Shown: positions 1 through 5,638, counted from the stretch's first letter. The stretch is 5,638 bases of DNA from Chloroflexota bacterium (GCA_022707725.1 JAKJAB010000243.1:1-5638), one strand, 5' to 3'. A program made the numbers and translations. Notes: generated by a model not told the origin, from the letters alone.

Positions 1-1165
1 GGTGCAGGCCGATGTCCGCAATACCACTTCCCGAGCCGGGATACTGGTAGGTCAAACCGGTCACGTCCAGAGAGTGCAGCGCATCCTGGGTCGTCTTTTC
101 GGGATAAACCACGTCCGGAAATTTGCCGTCCATATACACAGGGCTGAAGGCGGTCAACGCTTCCGGCAGCGCGCCCTCCATCAGTCGCCCCATGCGCTCC
201 ACCGAAACGCCAATCTGCTTGTAGCGTGCCACGAGCAGGCCGGAGAACGTCGTCAGCTCGCTGATCCCGCCCAGCAGAAAGACGAACAGCGAGAAGTCGC
301 CGACGGTGAACGTGTCGTTGTGCATCGCCTGCCCCGCGAGGATGAGAATGACGCCCGTGCCCAGGCTGACGGCATTCTGAAACAGCGATCCCAGGATGGT
401 GTTGAAAAGGCGGTCCTTGATGGCCGTTTTCTTGCGGTCTTCGTTGATCTCGTCGAAATGTGCGAGCACGCTTTCCTCGGAGGTGGCAACTTTGACGGCC
501 TGCACCGCGCCGAAAAACTCGGCGATGAAGCCGGTGACGATCCCCGTGGTCTTGCGGCTGGCCCGGCGATACATCTCGATGCGTTCGGTGGCGCTGTTGG
601 CAATAATACCAACCACGATAAAGGGGATGATCGCCAGGCCGGTGATCACAGGGTTGATGGTCAACATCGCCACGACCGCGATCACGCCAAAGGTCAACAT
701 CCCGATGATGTCGTTGAGCCACAACGCAAAGAGCGAAATCTCGAACACGTCACCGCGGAAGCGGCTGATGGCCTCGCCGGGCGAATCGGGCAGCGCGCTG
801 GCGCAGGGCCGACGCAAGATGTGCATCAACAGGTTCTTGCGCAGCAGCGTCATTGTGTTGACGAAGAACGGCACGTTGGTGCTGATCAGACCAAAAAAGC
901 CCAACGCGCGTCCTACCTCGCACCCAACGAGTAGCGCTGCCAGCGTCGCAGTGTTCCAGCCGACGGCATCGCCGGTGATCATATCGAAGAATTCCCGCAT
1001 AATGAAGCCCGGCGCTTGCCAGAAGATCGTCAACACGAGCATCGCCGCCAGGTTCCCCAGCCACAAATCCCGCCGGTAGCGCACCATGTCGATAATCACG
1101 CGCCAGGTTGGCAGCGTGGGGGCTTTCTTCTCGTCGGTTTCGTTGCGTTTTTCGTCAGCCATCAT
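1..1165 (-). CDS. ABC exporter half-transporter, membrane domain plus start of ATPase domain (partial, C-terminus outside window)
   Basis: My own reverse-strand translation gives an uninterrupted frame of 388 codons running off the left edge. Residues 1-20 are charged and cytoplasmic. Residues about 30-330 form a type-1 exporter membrane domain with hydrophobic spans near 35-55, 72-95, 148-168, 172-190, 258-279 and 288-312. The segment SPGEAISRFRGDV (128-140) matches the conserved PGE.I.R...DV element of this family. The ATPase domain starts near residue 365 (LDVTGLTYQYPGSGSG, an A-loop-like Tyr region), but Walker A, signature, Walker B and H-loop lie beyond the window, so catalytic competence cannot be judged. 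Three in-frame ATGs occur at 1171, 1165 and 1162. AAAGGA touches the first, so 1165 or 1162 (spacers of 5 and 8 nt) is more likely. It lies 60 nt downstream of another half-exporter and probably pairs with it as a heterodimer. Role: ATP-driven export across the cytoplasmic membrane; substrate unknown. Confidence 0.93.
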   Translation of the reverse strand, partial: MMADEKRNETDEKKAPTLPTWRVIIDMVRYRRDLWLGNLAAMLVLTIFWQAPGFIMREFFDMITGDAVGWNTATLAALLVGCEVGRALGFFGLISTNVPFFVNTMTLLRKNLLMHILRRPCASALPDSPGEAISRFRGDVFEISLFALWLNDIIGMLTFGVIAVVAMLTINPVITGLAIIPFIVVGIIANSATERIEMYRRASRKTTGIVTGFIAEFFGAVQAVKVATSEESVLAHFDEINEDRKKTAIKDRLFNTILGSLFQNAVSLGTGVILILAGQAMHNDTFTVGDFSLFVFLLGGISELTTFSGLLVARYKQIGVSVERMGRLMEGALPEALTAFSPVYMDGKFPDVVYPEKTTQDALHSLDVTGLTYQYPGSGSGIADIGLH

Positions 1166-1170
1166 TTTCA

Positions 1171-1176
1171 TCCTTT
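1171..1176 (-). promoter_or_regulatory. Ribosome binding site of the downstream ABC gene, within an inverted repeat
   Basis: Read on the minus strand, AAAGGA lies 5 nt before the ATG at 1165 and 8 nt before the ATG at 1162. It directly abuts the ATG at 1171, which argues against that codon as the start. The complementary hexamer TCCTTT sits two bases upstream (1179-1184), so the site forms a tight inverted repeat that could pair only in part because of the very short loop. Confidence 0.5.
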
Positions 1177-1196
1177 TGAAAGGAGGCAAGAGCCAA

Positions 1197-1224
1197 GAAT
1201 CCTGCGGCTTGCATCCTGCATCCT
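1197..1224. repeat. Degenerate heptamer repeat in the spacer between the two ABC genes
   Basis: On the plus strand the 28 bases split into four 7-base units: gaatcct, gcggctt, gcatcct, gcatcct. The last two are identical and the first differs from them at two positions. The second unit is much less similar. On the coding (minus) strand this reads as AGGATGC tandem copies lying just after the TAA stop of the upstream ABC gene. I see no stable hairpin followed by a T-run here, so it is unlikely to be a terminator. It may be simple-sequence drift in a short spacer. Confidence 0.45.
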
Positions 1225-1225
1225 T

Positions 1226-2971
1226 TTATGCCAAAACTTCTTCCAACCCCGTCTGCAACAGACTGTAGAACCGCGAATCGGCATCCACCGCCAGTTGCGT
1301 CCGGTCGCCATGCTCGATCACCTGTCCGTCCTGCAAGATCATAATCTCATCGGCGCGATGGATGGTACCCAGGCGGTGCGCGATGATGATCGCCGTCCGG
1401 TCTTGCAGCAGCTTGCTGACCGCGCGATCGATCAATTGCTCCGTCGCTGGATCGAGACGCGACGAAGCCTCGTCCAGGATGACCAGCCCCGGATTGCGCA
1501 GGAACACGCGCGTAAACGCCAGCAATTGCGCTTCCCCCGCCGAAAGGCCACGCCCGCCGGTTTCGAGTTTGGTATCCAGCCCCTGCGGCAGGTGGTCGTA
1601 CCACTCCGTCAATTCCAGTTGCTCGATCACCGCGCGGATGGCCTCGTCCGGGATCCTGCGGTCGAAGAAGGTGAGGTTGTCGCGCACAGTCGCCTGAAAG
1701 AGTTGCACGTCCTGCGTGACCATCGCCACCCGCTGGCGCAGTGGTTTGAGTTGGGGCTGGCGAATATCCACGTCACCCAGGCGGATAGCGCCCGCCGTCG
1801 GATCGTACAGGCGGAAAACCAGACGTGCCAGGGTCGTCTTACCGCTGCCCGTACGTCCCAGCAATCCCAGGGCCTTGCCCGGCTCGAGCGCAAACGTCAC
1901 ATCCTGCAAAACCGGCTCGCCTTCTTGATAGCCAAATGAGACGTCGTCGAAGTGCAAGGCCAGCGGTCCGGGCGCAAGGTCTGCACCGGGACCGTCCAGG
2001 ACTTTGCTTTTAATGGCCCGCAACTCCGCCAATCGCTCGGTCGCTGCGCCGATGTTCTGGATACTTTCCGCCTGGCGCGTCAGTTCCCAAATAGGACGCC
2101 CCAACAGGTTGACGTAAGTCACAATCAGAAAGACCGTGCCGATCGTAATCAGGTTTCCCCGGACAAGGTAATATCCGCCGACCAGCGCCATGACATTCGC
2201 CAGCATCATCAACACGCCGCCTACCGTCTCGATGACGAACATCATCCGCCAGCTCTTTTTCCAATGCCCCAGGTTCTCGAAAGCCAGCCGGTAAAGACCG
2301 CGCAGCACAAAATCCACCGCACCACTGGAACGGATGTCCTCTGTGCCTGATAATCGCTCCTCGATGTACCCGAATAGTTCGGCGGTGGATTCGCGGAACG
2401 CCTTCTGGTGAGGGATCGCCAAACCACGCACACGGTTCAGCGCATACAGCGCCAACAGGGCAAATGCACTAAACGCGACACCGAGCCGCCAATCCTCCAA
2501 GAACAGTGCGCCGATCACACCGACCAGCAGCAGCAAGTTCCCCACCACGCGGATCACCAACTGGGAGAAGAAGTTAGATAGCTCCATCACGTCGCCGTCG
2601 ATCCGTTCGATGAGCTTGCCCGGCGGCGTATCATTGTGAAATGTCATGTCCAGATAGATGCAATGGCGCGCCAGTTCACCACGCAACGCATTCGTGGCCG
2701 TCCAGGCTACCGTCTCGCCGAAATACGATGCGCCGATGGCAATCAATTGTTGCGCCAGGGCAAGCATCAGGAATAGGCCGGCCAGCGTCAGCAACAGGCG
2801 GATTTCTACACCAGTCTGCGCCGCGTCGATAAAGCGGCGCATGATCTGCGGGTTGAAGATCTGCAACCCGATGCTACTGAGTAGCAGAACCGTTAAAATG
2901 ATGAAGCGCAGCTTCTGTGGTCGAATGTGACGGGCGAGCAAATCCCAGTAACTTTTCAACGGGATGTTCAT
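1226..2971 (-). CDS. ABC exporter half-transporter, fused permease and ATP-binding domains (complete)
   Basis: A 581-aa protein, normal length for a type-1 half-exporter. The membrane domain covers residues about 15-315, with spans near 21-42, 60-82, 137-158, 160-180, 247-268 and 274-291. It contains the family element TPPGKLIERIDGDV (115-128). The ATPase domain covers about 338-575: A-loop Tyr348 (FGYQ), Walker A GRTGSGKT 372-379, Q-loop Gln420 (VTQD), signature LSAGE 476-480, Walker B LVILDE 496-501 with catalytic Glu501, D-loop SRLD 504-507 and H-loop His532 (AHR). All catalytic residues are present, so this half should hydrolyse ATP. The signature differs from LSGGQ. I chose the ATG at 2971 because AAGGAG lies 5 nt upstream and the protein then begins MNIPLKSYWDLL; the ATG at 3007 would add 12 unconvincing residues. 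First gene of a likely two-gene operon with the downstream half-exporter. Substrate (drug, lipid or peptide) cannot be told. Confidence 0.96.
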   Translation of the reverse strand: MNIPLKSYWDLLARHIRPQKLRFIILTVLLLSSIGLQIFNPQIMRRFIDAAQTGVEIRLLLTLAGLFLMLALAQQLIAIGASYFGETVAWTATNALRGELARHCIYLDMTFHNDTPPGKLIERIDGDVMELSNFFSQLVIRVVGNLLLLVGVIGALFLEDWRLGVAFSAFALLALYALNRVRGLAIPHQKAFRESTAELFGYIEERLSGTEDIRSSGAVDFVLRGLYRLAFENLGHWKKSWRMMFVIETVGGVLMMLANVMALVGGYYLVRGNLITIGTVFLIVTYVNLLGRPIWELTRQAESIQNIGAATERLAELRAIKSKVLDGPGADLAPGPLALHFDDVSFGYQEGEPVLQDVTFALEPGKALGLLGRTGSGKTTLARLVFRLYDPTAGAIRLGDVDIRQPQLKPLRQRVAMVTQDVQLFQATVRDNLTFFDRRIPDEAIRAVIEQLELTEWYDHLPQGLDTKLETGGRGLSAGEAQLLAFTRVFLRNPGLVILDEASSRLDPATEQLIDRAVSKLLQDRTAIIIAHRLGTIHRADEIMILQDGQVIEHGDRTQLAVDADSRFYSLLQTGLEEVLA

Positions 2972-2976
2972 ACACA

Positions 2977-2982
2977 CTCCTT
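2977..2982 (-). promoter_or_regulatory. Ribosome binding site of the upstream ABC gene
   Basis: AAGGAG on the minus strand, 5 nt before the ATG at 2971. It is a strong Shine-Dalgarno match and decides the start in favour of 2971 over the in-frame ATG at 3007, which would place this site inside the coding region. Confidence 0.75.
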
Positions 2983-2985
2983 GAG

Positions 2986-3006
2986 TGACGCCTGAGCCAA
3001 ACGTCA
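2986..3006. repeat. Short inverted repeat TGACG-N11-CGTCA in the ABC-gene leader
   Basis: Perfect 5-bp arms at 2986-2990 and 3002-3006 are separated by 11 bases. It lies just upstream of the AAGGAG of the first ABC gene and downstream of its predicted promoter. It could be a weak operator or a small leader stem-loop, but arms of this length occur often by chance. Confidence 0.25.
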
Positions 3007-3057
3007 AAGAGAGGCAGAGTATTTGTGAAGCCTTCTTTAGTCGACGGACGAGACAGA

Positions 3058-3066
3058 ATTATACCA
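3058..3066 (-). promoter_or_regulatory. Extended -10 promoter for the ABC exporter genes
   Basis: On the minus strand the sequence TGGTATAAT gives a perfect TATAAT (3058-3063) preceded by the TGn extended -10 element (3064-3066). No convincing -35 is found at 16-18 bp, which extended -10 promoters tolerate. Transcription would begin near 3051, leaving a leader of about 80 nt before the ATG at 2971. It is an inference from consensus for a housekeeping sigma factor. Confidence 0.6.
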
Positions 3067-3085
3067 CAAATGGACAGCTTTAGGC

Positions 3086-3113
3086 TTGTCATCGGGATTT
3101 TGTGTGTTAGAAT
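3086..3113 (+). promoter_or_regulatory. Promoter for the antiporter-like membrane gene cluster
   Basis: TTGTCA (3086-3091) resembles the -35 consensus. TAGAAT (3108-3113) resembles the -10 after a 16-bp spacer, with TGT immediately upstream of the -10 giving an extended -10 element. The predicted start near 3120 leaves only about 15 nt before the ATG at 3135, just enough for the GGAG ribosome site at 3122-3125. It faces away from the ABC promoter, whose -10 lies about 20 bp to the left. Confidence 0.55.
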
Positions 3114-3121
3114 CACTTTTC

Positions 3122-3125
3122 GGAG
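3122..3125 (+). promoter_or_regulatory. Ribosome binding site of the first membrane-cluster gene
   Basis: GGAG lies 9 nt before the ATG at 3135. It is of moderate strength and supports that start. Confidence 0.5.
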
Positions 3126-3134
3126 TCTGACTAT

Positions 3135-4685
3135 ATGGTGCATATTCTTCCACTTTTGTTATACACGAGCCTGGGTGGCGGGGCCATGTTGCTGGGCGTG
3201 TCATCGATCCCTCGACTGCGCTTTCTACGTAAACCTGTGAACGCCGGTTGGCTGACATTGCTCGCTTTCCTCTGGCTGCTGCTGCCTCAGCAGGGGCGCT
3301 GGCTGCCGTCACTGTGGGCGCCAGGATCAGTCCTGGGCGGGCAAATTCTGCTGGACCTGACACCCGCCGTGTGGTGGCTGGGCCTGATGGTGACATTGGT
3401 TTTCTGTGGGGTGGCCTGGTTCGAAGTGGCCGAACGCCGGGAAACGTCCAGGTTGTCAGAAATCGTGGTCATCGCCGCCCTGGCCCTCACCTGGCTGACG
3501 TTGATGAGTGGCTCCTTGCTGACCATGCTAGCGATGTGGGCAGTGTTTGACCTGGCTTGGGGCATAGCTGGATTGATGTCTGGCGCGAATAGCGAGCGTG
3601 TCGTTTTCGGGATGGCGTTGCACGGCATCGCTTCCTTGACCTTGTGGGCCGTCTCACTTCACATGCTCAAAAGTGGCGTCAGTGAGTTGTGGTGGTTGAT
3701 GTGGCCGAGCAAACCGATGTTGACGTTACTCCTGGTGACCACATTGATCCGGATCGGCTTCTATCCTTTCCAGATCGTCTTCCCGGAAGGTCTCAGCCTG
3801 GCGCGCTCGCTCAGTCTGGTTTACTTTATGGGTCCGGTGACCGGCGTGGCTTTGCTCTACCGCCTAATGACATTGCCAGGGGCTGAACGCTTTCCAGATT
3901 GGGTAACGGCCTGGGGCATCCTGGCGCTGTTCTGGAACGCTGTGGTCGCGTGGGGCAGTCGCCGTCAGCCGACCTTGACCGGAGCCTATCATGCCCTGTT
4001 CATCGGGCTGGTGATCGGGGCCTGTGTTAGTGGATCGGGGTCGTTGTTACTGCTCATCTCCGGGTTGTGGGCCACTGGTGGCGCACTACTGGCCCTGGGA
4101 CGCGGACGTGACCGGCAGGCCATCGCGTGGACGTGGCCAACCTGGCTGGCCGTGCTGTTTTTTCTGGGCGCGCCACCATCCCCTGTGGGTGGCGTTTTTG
4201 GGCAATTGATCGAGGCGTTGCCGTGGGCACTGAGAGCAGCACTGCTCGTGGGTATGAGTTGCATCGGCGCCATCTTCATCCAGCGCGTAGCGCCTTTTGC
4301 CCGCGGTGCTGCGACGCCGCCAACGATATGGCAGCGCGTTGCAATGGTCGGTGGGCTTGGCATCATTGCGACAACGTTGATTGCCTCGACCGCCCTGATC
4401 GAGCCGGCGCCCTTTTCATGGCTTGGGTTTGGATTCTGGCTGTTCAGCATCCTGGGCGCCGGAGCTTTAGTCCGTTGGGGTAAACCGCTGCGTGAACGCA
4501 CACACTATATGCAACCCGTGATGGAGTTCGTCGACCTGCAGTGGCTCTATCGCTCAGTATGGCGGGGGGCCGAACACCTGCTGGGCATTCTACGCATCGG
4601 GGCCGATGTGGTAGAAGGAAGCGCATCGTTGCTCTGGTCGCTGTTGATCCTGCTGTTGATCTTGCTGGTGGTGGGCAATCAATGA
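3135..4685 (+). CDS. Divergent proton-antiporter-like membrane subunit (NuoL/M/N, MrpA/D, HyfB superfamily)
   Basis: A 516-aa, very hydrophobic protein with about 13-14 membrane spans, the size and topology of antiporter-like subunits of complex I, Mrp antiporters and group 4 hydrogenases. Family landmarks: WAVFDLAWGIAGL (135-147) matches the TM5 segment that normally holds the proton-path Glu, here Asp139. LIRIGFYPFQIVFPEG (204-219) matches the conserved TM7 segment around K-P-F-H-W-L-P, with Arg206 at the usual Lys position and Gln213 at the His. LGAPPSPVGGVFGQ (344-357) matches the GLPP..GF.GK segment, with Gln357 at the usual Lys. The tail DLQWLYRS (467-474) followed by VVEGSASLLW (492-501) and a last helix is like the C-terminal extension of hydrogenase-4/complex I-like subunits as I recall them. 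It begins a likely operon and overlaps the next gene by ATGA. Probable role: membrane subunit of an ion-translocating complex, perhaps structural rather than pumping. Confidence 0.8.
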   Translation: MVHILPLLLYTSLGGGAMLLGVSSIPRLRFLRKPVNAGWLTLLAFLWLLLPQQGRWLPSLWAPGSVLGGQILLDLTPAVWWLGLMVTLVFCGVAWFEVAERRETSRLSEIVVIAALALTWLTLMSGSLLTMLAMWAVFDLAWGIAGLMSGANSERVVFGMALHGIASLTLWAVSLHMLKSGVSELWWLMWPSKPMLTLLLVTTLIRIGFYPFQIVFPEGLSLARSLSLVYFMGPVTGVALLYRLMTLPGAERFPDWVTAWGILALFWNAVVAWGSRRQPTLTGAYHALFIGLVIGACVSGSGSLLLLISGLWATGGALLALGRGRDRQAIAWTWPTWLAVLFFLGAPPSPVGGVFGQLIEALPWALRAALLVGMSCIGAIFIQRVAPFARGAATPPTIWQRVAMVGGLGIIATTLIASTALIEPAPFSWLGFGFWLFSILGAGALVRWGKPLRERTHYMQPVMEFVDLQWLYRSVWRGAEHLLGILRIGADVVEGSASLLWSLLILLLILLVVGNQ

Positions 4686-5356
4686 ATCCATTCAACGCGT
4701 GGCTAGATCAGGTCTCTTCAATCGCTTCGACACCGGCAGCATGGGCGATTTTCATTGCGGGCGCCGGCATCTATTTGATCAACGTATGGCGCATCCGTTT
4801 CCTGATCCTGATCGCGCAGTACTTTTTCGTCGGCATCCTTTTCGCCCGCGTTTTCGACACACGACCAGAGATGGCACTGTTGAAAACATTGGTCGGATGG
4901 TTGATCTGCGGTGCATTTCTGATCAGCGCACGCGTGCGCGCCAACGCGATTGCCCGCGCACAGGCACGGAAACAAAGCGAGTCGCTGGAAGGCAGCGCGC
5001 GAACAGCGCGCGAGCGTCCTTTCCGCTGGGCATCAAACCTGCCCTTCCGCATTCTCTCGTTGCTCGTGATGACGGTCGTTGCCTACCTGGCCGCAGAGAA
5101 GTATCCCCTGCCGTTTATCTCGGCGGAGCTGGCGCTGGCCTGTTTCATCTTGATCATTCTCGCAGTGCTCTTTATCGGCACGGAGGAAAATGACGTGATG
5201 GTCGTAGGCGTCGGCGTGCTCAATCTGCTGGCGGCGCTGGACATCTTTTACTCCGCGCAAGACCCCGGCCTGCTGGTGACGGGGCTGCTGGTGATGGTCA
5301 ACTTACTCGTCGGGCTGGCGTTCTCCTACCTTGCCGTGGTCGAGGTGGCCGAATGA
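4682..5356 (+). CDS. Unrecognised multi-pass membrane protein of the antiporter-like cluster
   Basis: A 224-aa protein with about seven hydrophobic spans (near 19-36, 38-56, 65-83, 123-137, 144-166, 171-190, 195-219). A hydrophilic, strongly basic loop at 84-123, with about ten Arg/Lys, divides the spans three plus four and should face the cytoplasm. The start ATG overlaps the previous gene's TGA (ATGA), implying translational coupling, and the ribosome site is weak. An in-frame ATG at 4541 lies inside the upstream gene and is rejected. I cannot assign a family. Size and position suggest the small membrane subunits that accompany antiporter-like proteins (NuoK, MrpC or HyfE types). The final pair of helices (GLLVMVNLLVGLAFSYL, 201-217) is loosely NuoK-like, but this is weak. 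Acidic residues in or next to spans are Glu149, Asp187 and Glu221. Probable role: structural or ion-path partner of the flanking subunits. Confidence 0.75.
   Translation: MNPFNAWLDQVSSIASTPAAWAIFIAGAGIYLINVWRIRFLILIAQYFFVGILFARVFDTRPEMALLKTLVGWLICGAFLISARVRANAIARAQARKQSESLEGSARTARERPFRWASNLPFRILSLLVMTVVAYLAAEKYPLPFISAELALACFILIILAVLFIGTEENDVMVVGVGVLNLLAALDIFYSAQDPGLLVTGLLVMVNLLVGLAFSYLAVVEVAE
5342..5347 (+). promoter_or_regulatory. Ribosome binding site of the third membrane-cluster gene, inside the preceding gene
   Basis: GAGGTG ends 5 nt before the ATG at 5353 and 8 nt before the ATG at 5356. It sits in the last codons of the preceding gene, consistent with coupled translation. It does not discriminate between the two adjacent start codons. 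Confidence 0.45.
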
Positions 5357-5638
5357 TGCTTCCAGGCCCTATCGTACTGATTGGCCTCCCTCTGGCCGTA
5401 GCAGTCGTGCTGCAAATCTTGCGCCGCTGGACGGCAATCACGGCCTTTCTGGCCACGGTCACGGCACTCTTCGGGGGGCTGTTGGTGATGTCCGCTCCCC
5501 TGATCGACAAACTGCTGTCACTCAGCGTGGTTAAGATCGTCGTAGAGCAACCGTTTTATCTGCTGGGCCGCGAGTTGGTCGTCGAACCGGTTGATCGCTT
5601 GCCCTTGAGCTTCATCTTTTTTACGGCAGCCGGACTGT
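5353..5638 (+). CDS. Antiporter-like membrane subunit, N-terminal part (partial, C-terminus outside window)
   Basis: The frame is open from ATG 5353 (or the adjacent ATG 5356) to the right edge, 95 complete codons. The first start overlaps the preceding TGA as ATGA and the second by one base, so it is translationally coupled. Visible protein: a hydrophobic first span (about 5-20), a second span (28-46), then an amphipathic connector with YLLGRELVVEPVDR (69-82) leading into another span. In NuoM/NuoN, MrpD and HyfB-type subunits the N-terminus commonly has two helices, then a short extracytoplasmic segment of the type 'G....l.lD.ls..f', and then TM3. This layout fits, with Glu78/Asp81 at the acidic positions. 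The diagnostic Lys and Glu residues lie beyond the window, so the subunit type and activity cannot be told. Membership of the antiporter superfamily is inferred from this pattern and from the neighbouring gene. Confidence 0.7.
   Translation, partial: MMLPGPIVLIGLPLAVAVVLQILRRWTAITAFLATVTALFGGLLVMSAPLIDKLLSLSVVKIVVEQPFYLLGRELVVEPVDRLPLSFIFFTAAGL

Noticed and set aside
2..934. Long open frame on the plus strand (310 aa)
   Set aside because: It lies fully antisense to the ABC exporter gene. Its product is dominated by Arg, His, Gln, Asp and Ala with no domain pattern, as expected of a mirror frame in GC-rich DNA. The opposite strand encodes a clear ABC membrane domain.
396..1079. Open frame on the plus strand (227 aa)
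   Set aside because: A second antisense frame over the same ABC membrane domain. It is Ser/Arg/Lys-rich with no motif and is incompatible with the well-supported gene on the minus strand.
1166..1225. Possible transcription terminator between the two ABC genes
   Set aside because: There is no stable GC-rich hairpin followed by a T-run on the minus strand. The only dyad (TCCTTT-2-AAAGGA) is AT-rich with too small a loop and coincides with the ribosome site.
1016..1939. Open frame on the plus strand (307 aa) spanning the junction of the two ABC genes
   Set aside because: It is antisense to the ATPase domain, with all Walker and signature motifs of the real gene on the other strand. Its composition is rich in Arg, His and Gln, and it shows no recognisable domain.
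2972..3007. N-terminal extension of the complete ABC exporter to the ATG at 3007
   Set aside because: The strong AAGGAG at 2977-2982 would fall inside the coding region, and the added 12 residues do not fit the family's usual N-terminus. The ATG at 2971 is better supported.
3989..4501. Open frame on the minus strand (170 aa) inside the antiporter-like gene
   Set aside because: It is antisense to a well-supported membrane gene. The product is rich in Pro, Ser and Arg and shows no domain pattern.
4541..4681. N-terminal extension of the unknown membrane protein to an ATG at 4541
   Set aside because: It would overlap the preceding antiporter-like gene by 145 bases. The ATGA junction at 4682 is the typical coupled start, and the extension lacks any membrane or signal character.
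1..5638. CRISPR array, tRNA/rRNA gene, transposase or other mobile element
   Set aside because: I saw no regularly spaced direct repeats, no cloverleaf or rRNA-like sequence, and no transposase or integrase motif. Nearly all of the window is accounted for by five protein genes.

Overview
The window looks like a stretch of bacterial chromosome with moderately high GC and dense coding. It holds two divergent gene clusters on either side of a promoter-bearing spacer of about 160 bp. Protein style suggests a Chloroflexota bacterium, perhaps Anaerolineae: ABC exporters with a PGEAISRFRGDV-type segment and an LSAGE signature, and a proton-antiporter-like subunit ending in a DLQWLYRS...VVEGSASLLW tail. 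This assignment rests on remembered family resemblance, not on a marker gene, so it is tentative.

Left half, minus strand (2971 down to 1): two consecutive half-size ABC exporters, each a six-helix membrane domain followed by an ATPase domain. The upstream gene (1226-2971) is complete. The downstream gene (1-1165) runs off the left edge just before its Walker A motif. A 60-nt spacer with no recognisable terminator separates them, so they are probably co-transcribed and probably form a heterodimeric exporter of the MdlA/MdlB or YheH/YheI kind. The substrate cannot be read from the sequence.

Centre (2972-3134): the spacer carries two outward-facing extended -10 promoters. One (TGG-TATAAT) drives the ABC genes. 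The other (TTGTCA-16-TAGAAT, with TG upstream of the -10) drives the right-hand cluster. A short inverted repeat lies in the leader of the ABC genes.

Right half, plus strand (3135 to the right edge): three integral-membrane genes in a row, overlapping at stop/start codons. The first (516 aa) resembles the antiporter-like subunits of complex I, Mrp and group 4 hydrogenases (NuoL/M/N fold), but key proton-path residues appear replaced. The second (224 aa) is a multi-pass membrane protein I do not recognise. The third is the N-terminal end of what looks like another antiporter-like subunit, cut by the window edge. Together they look like the start of an ion-translocating membrane module of the Mrp/complex I/hydrogenase-4 superfamily. 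No redox subunit is visible, so the module's energy source and ion are unknown.
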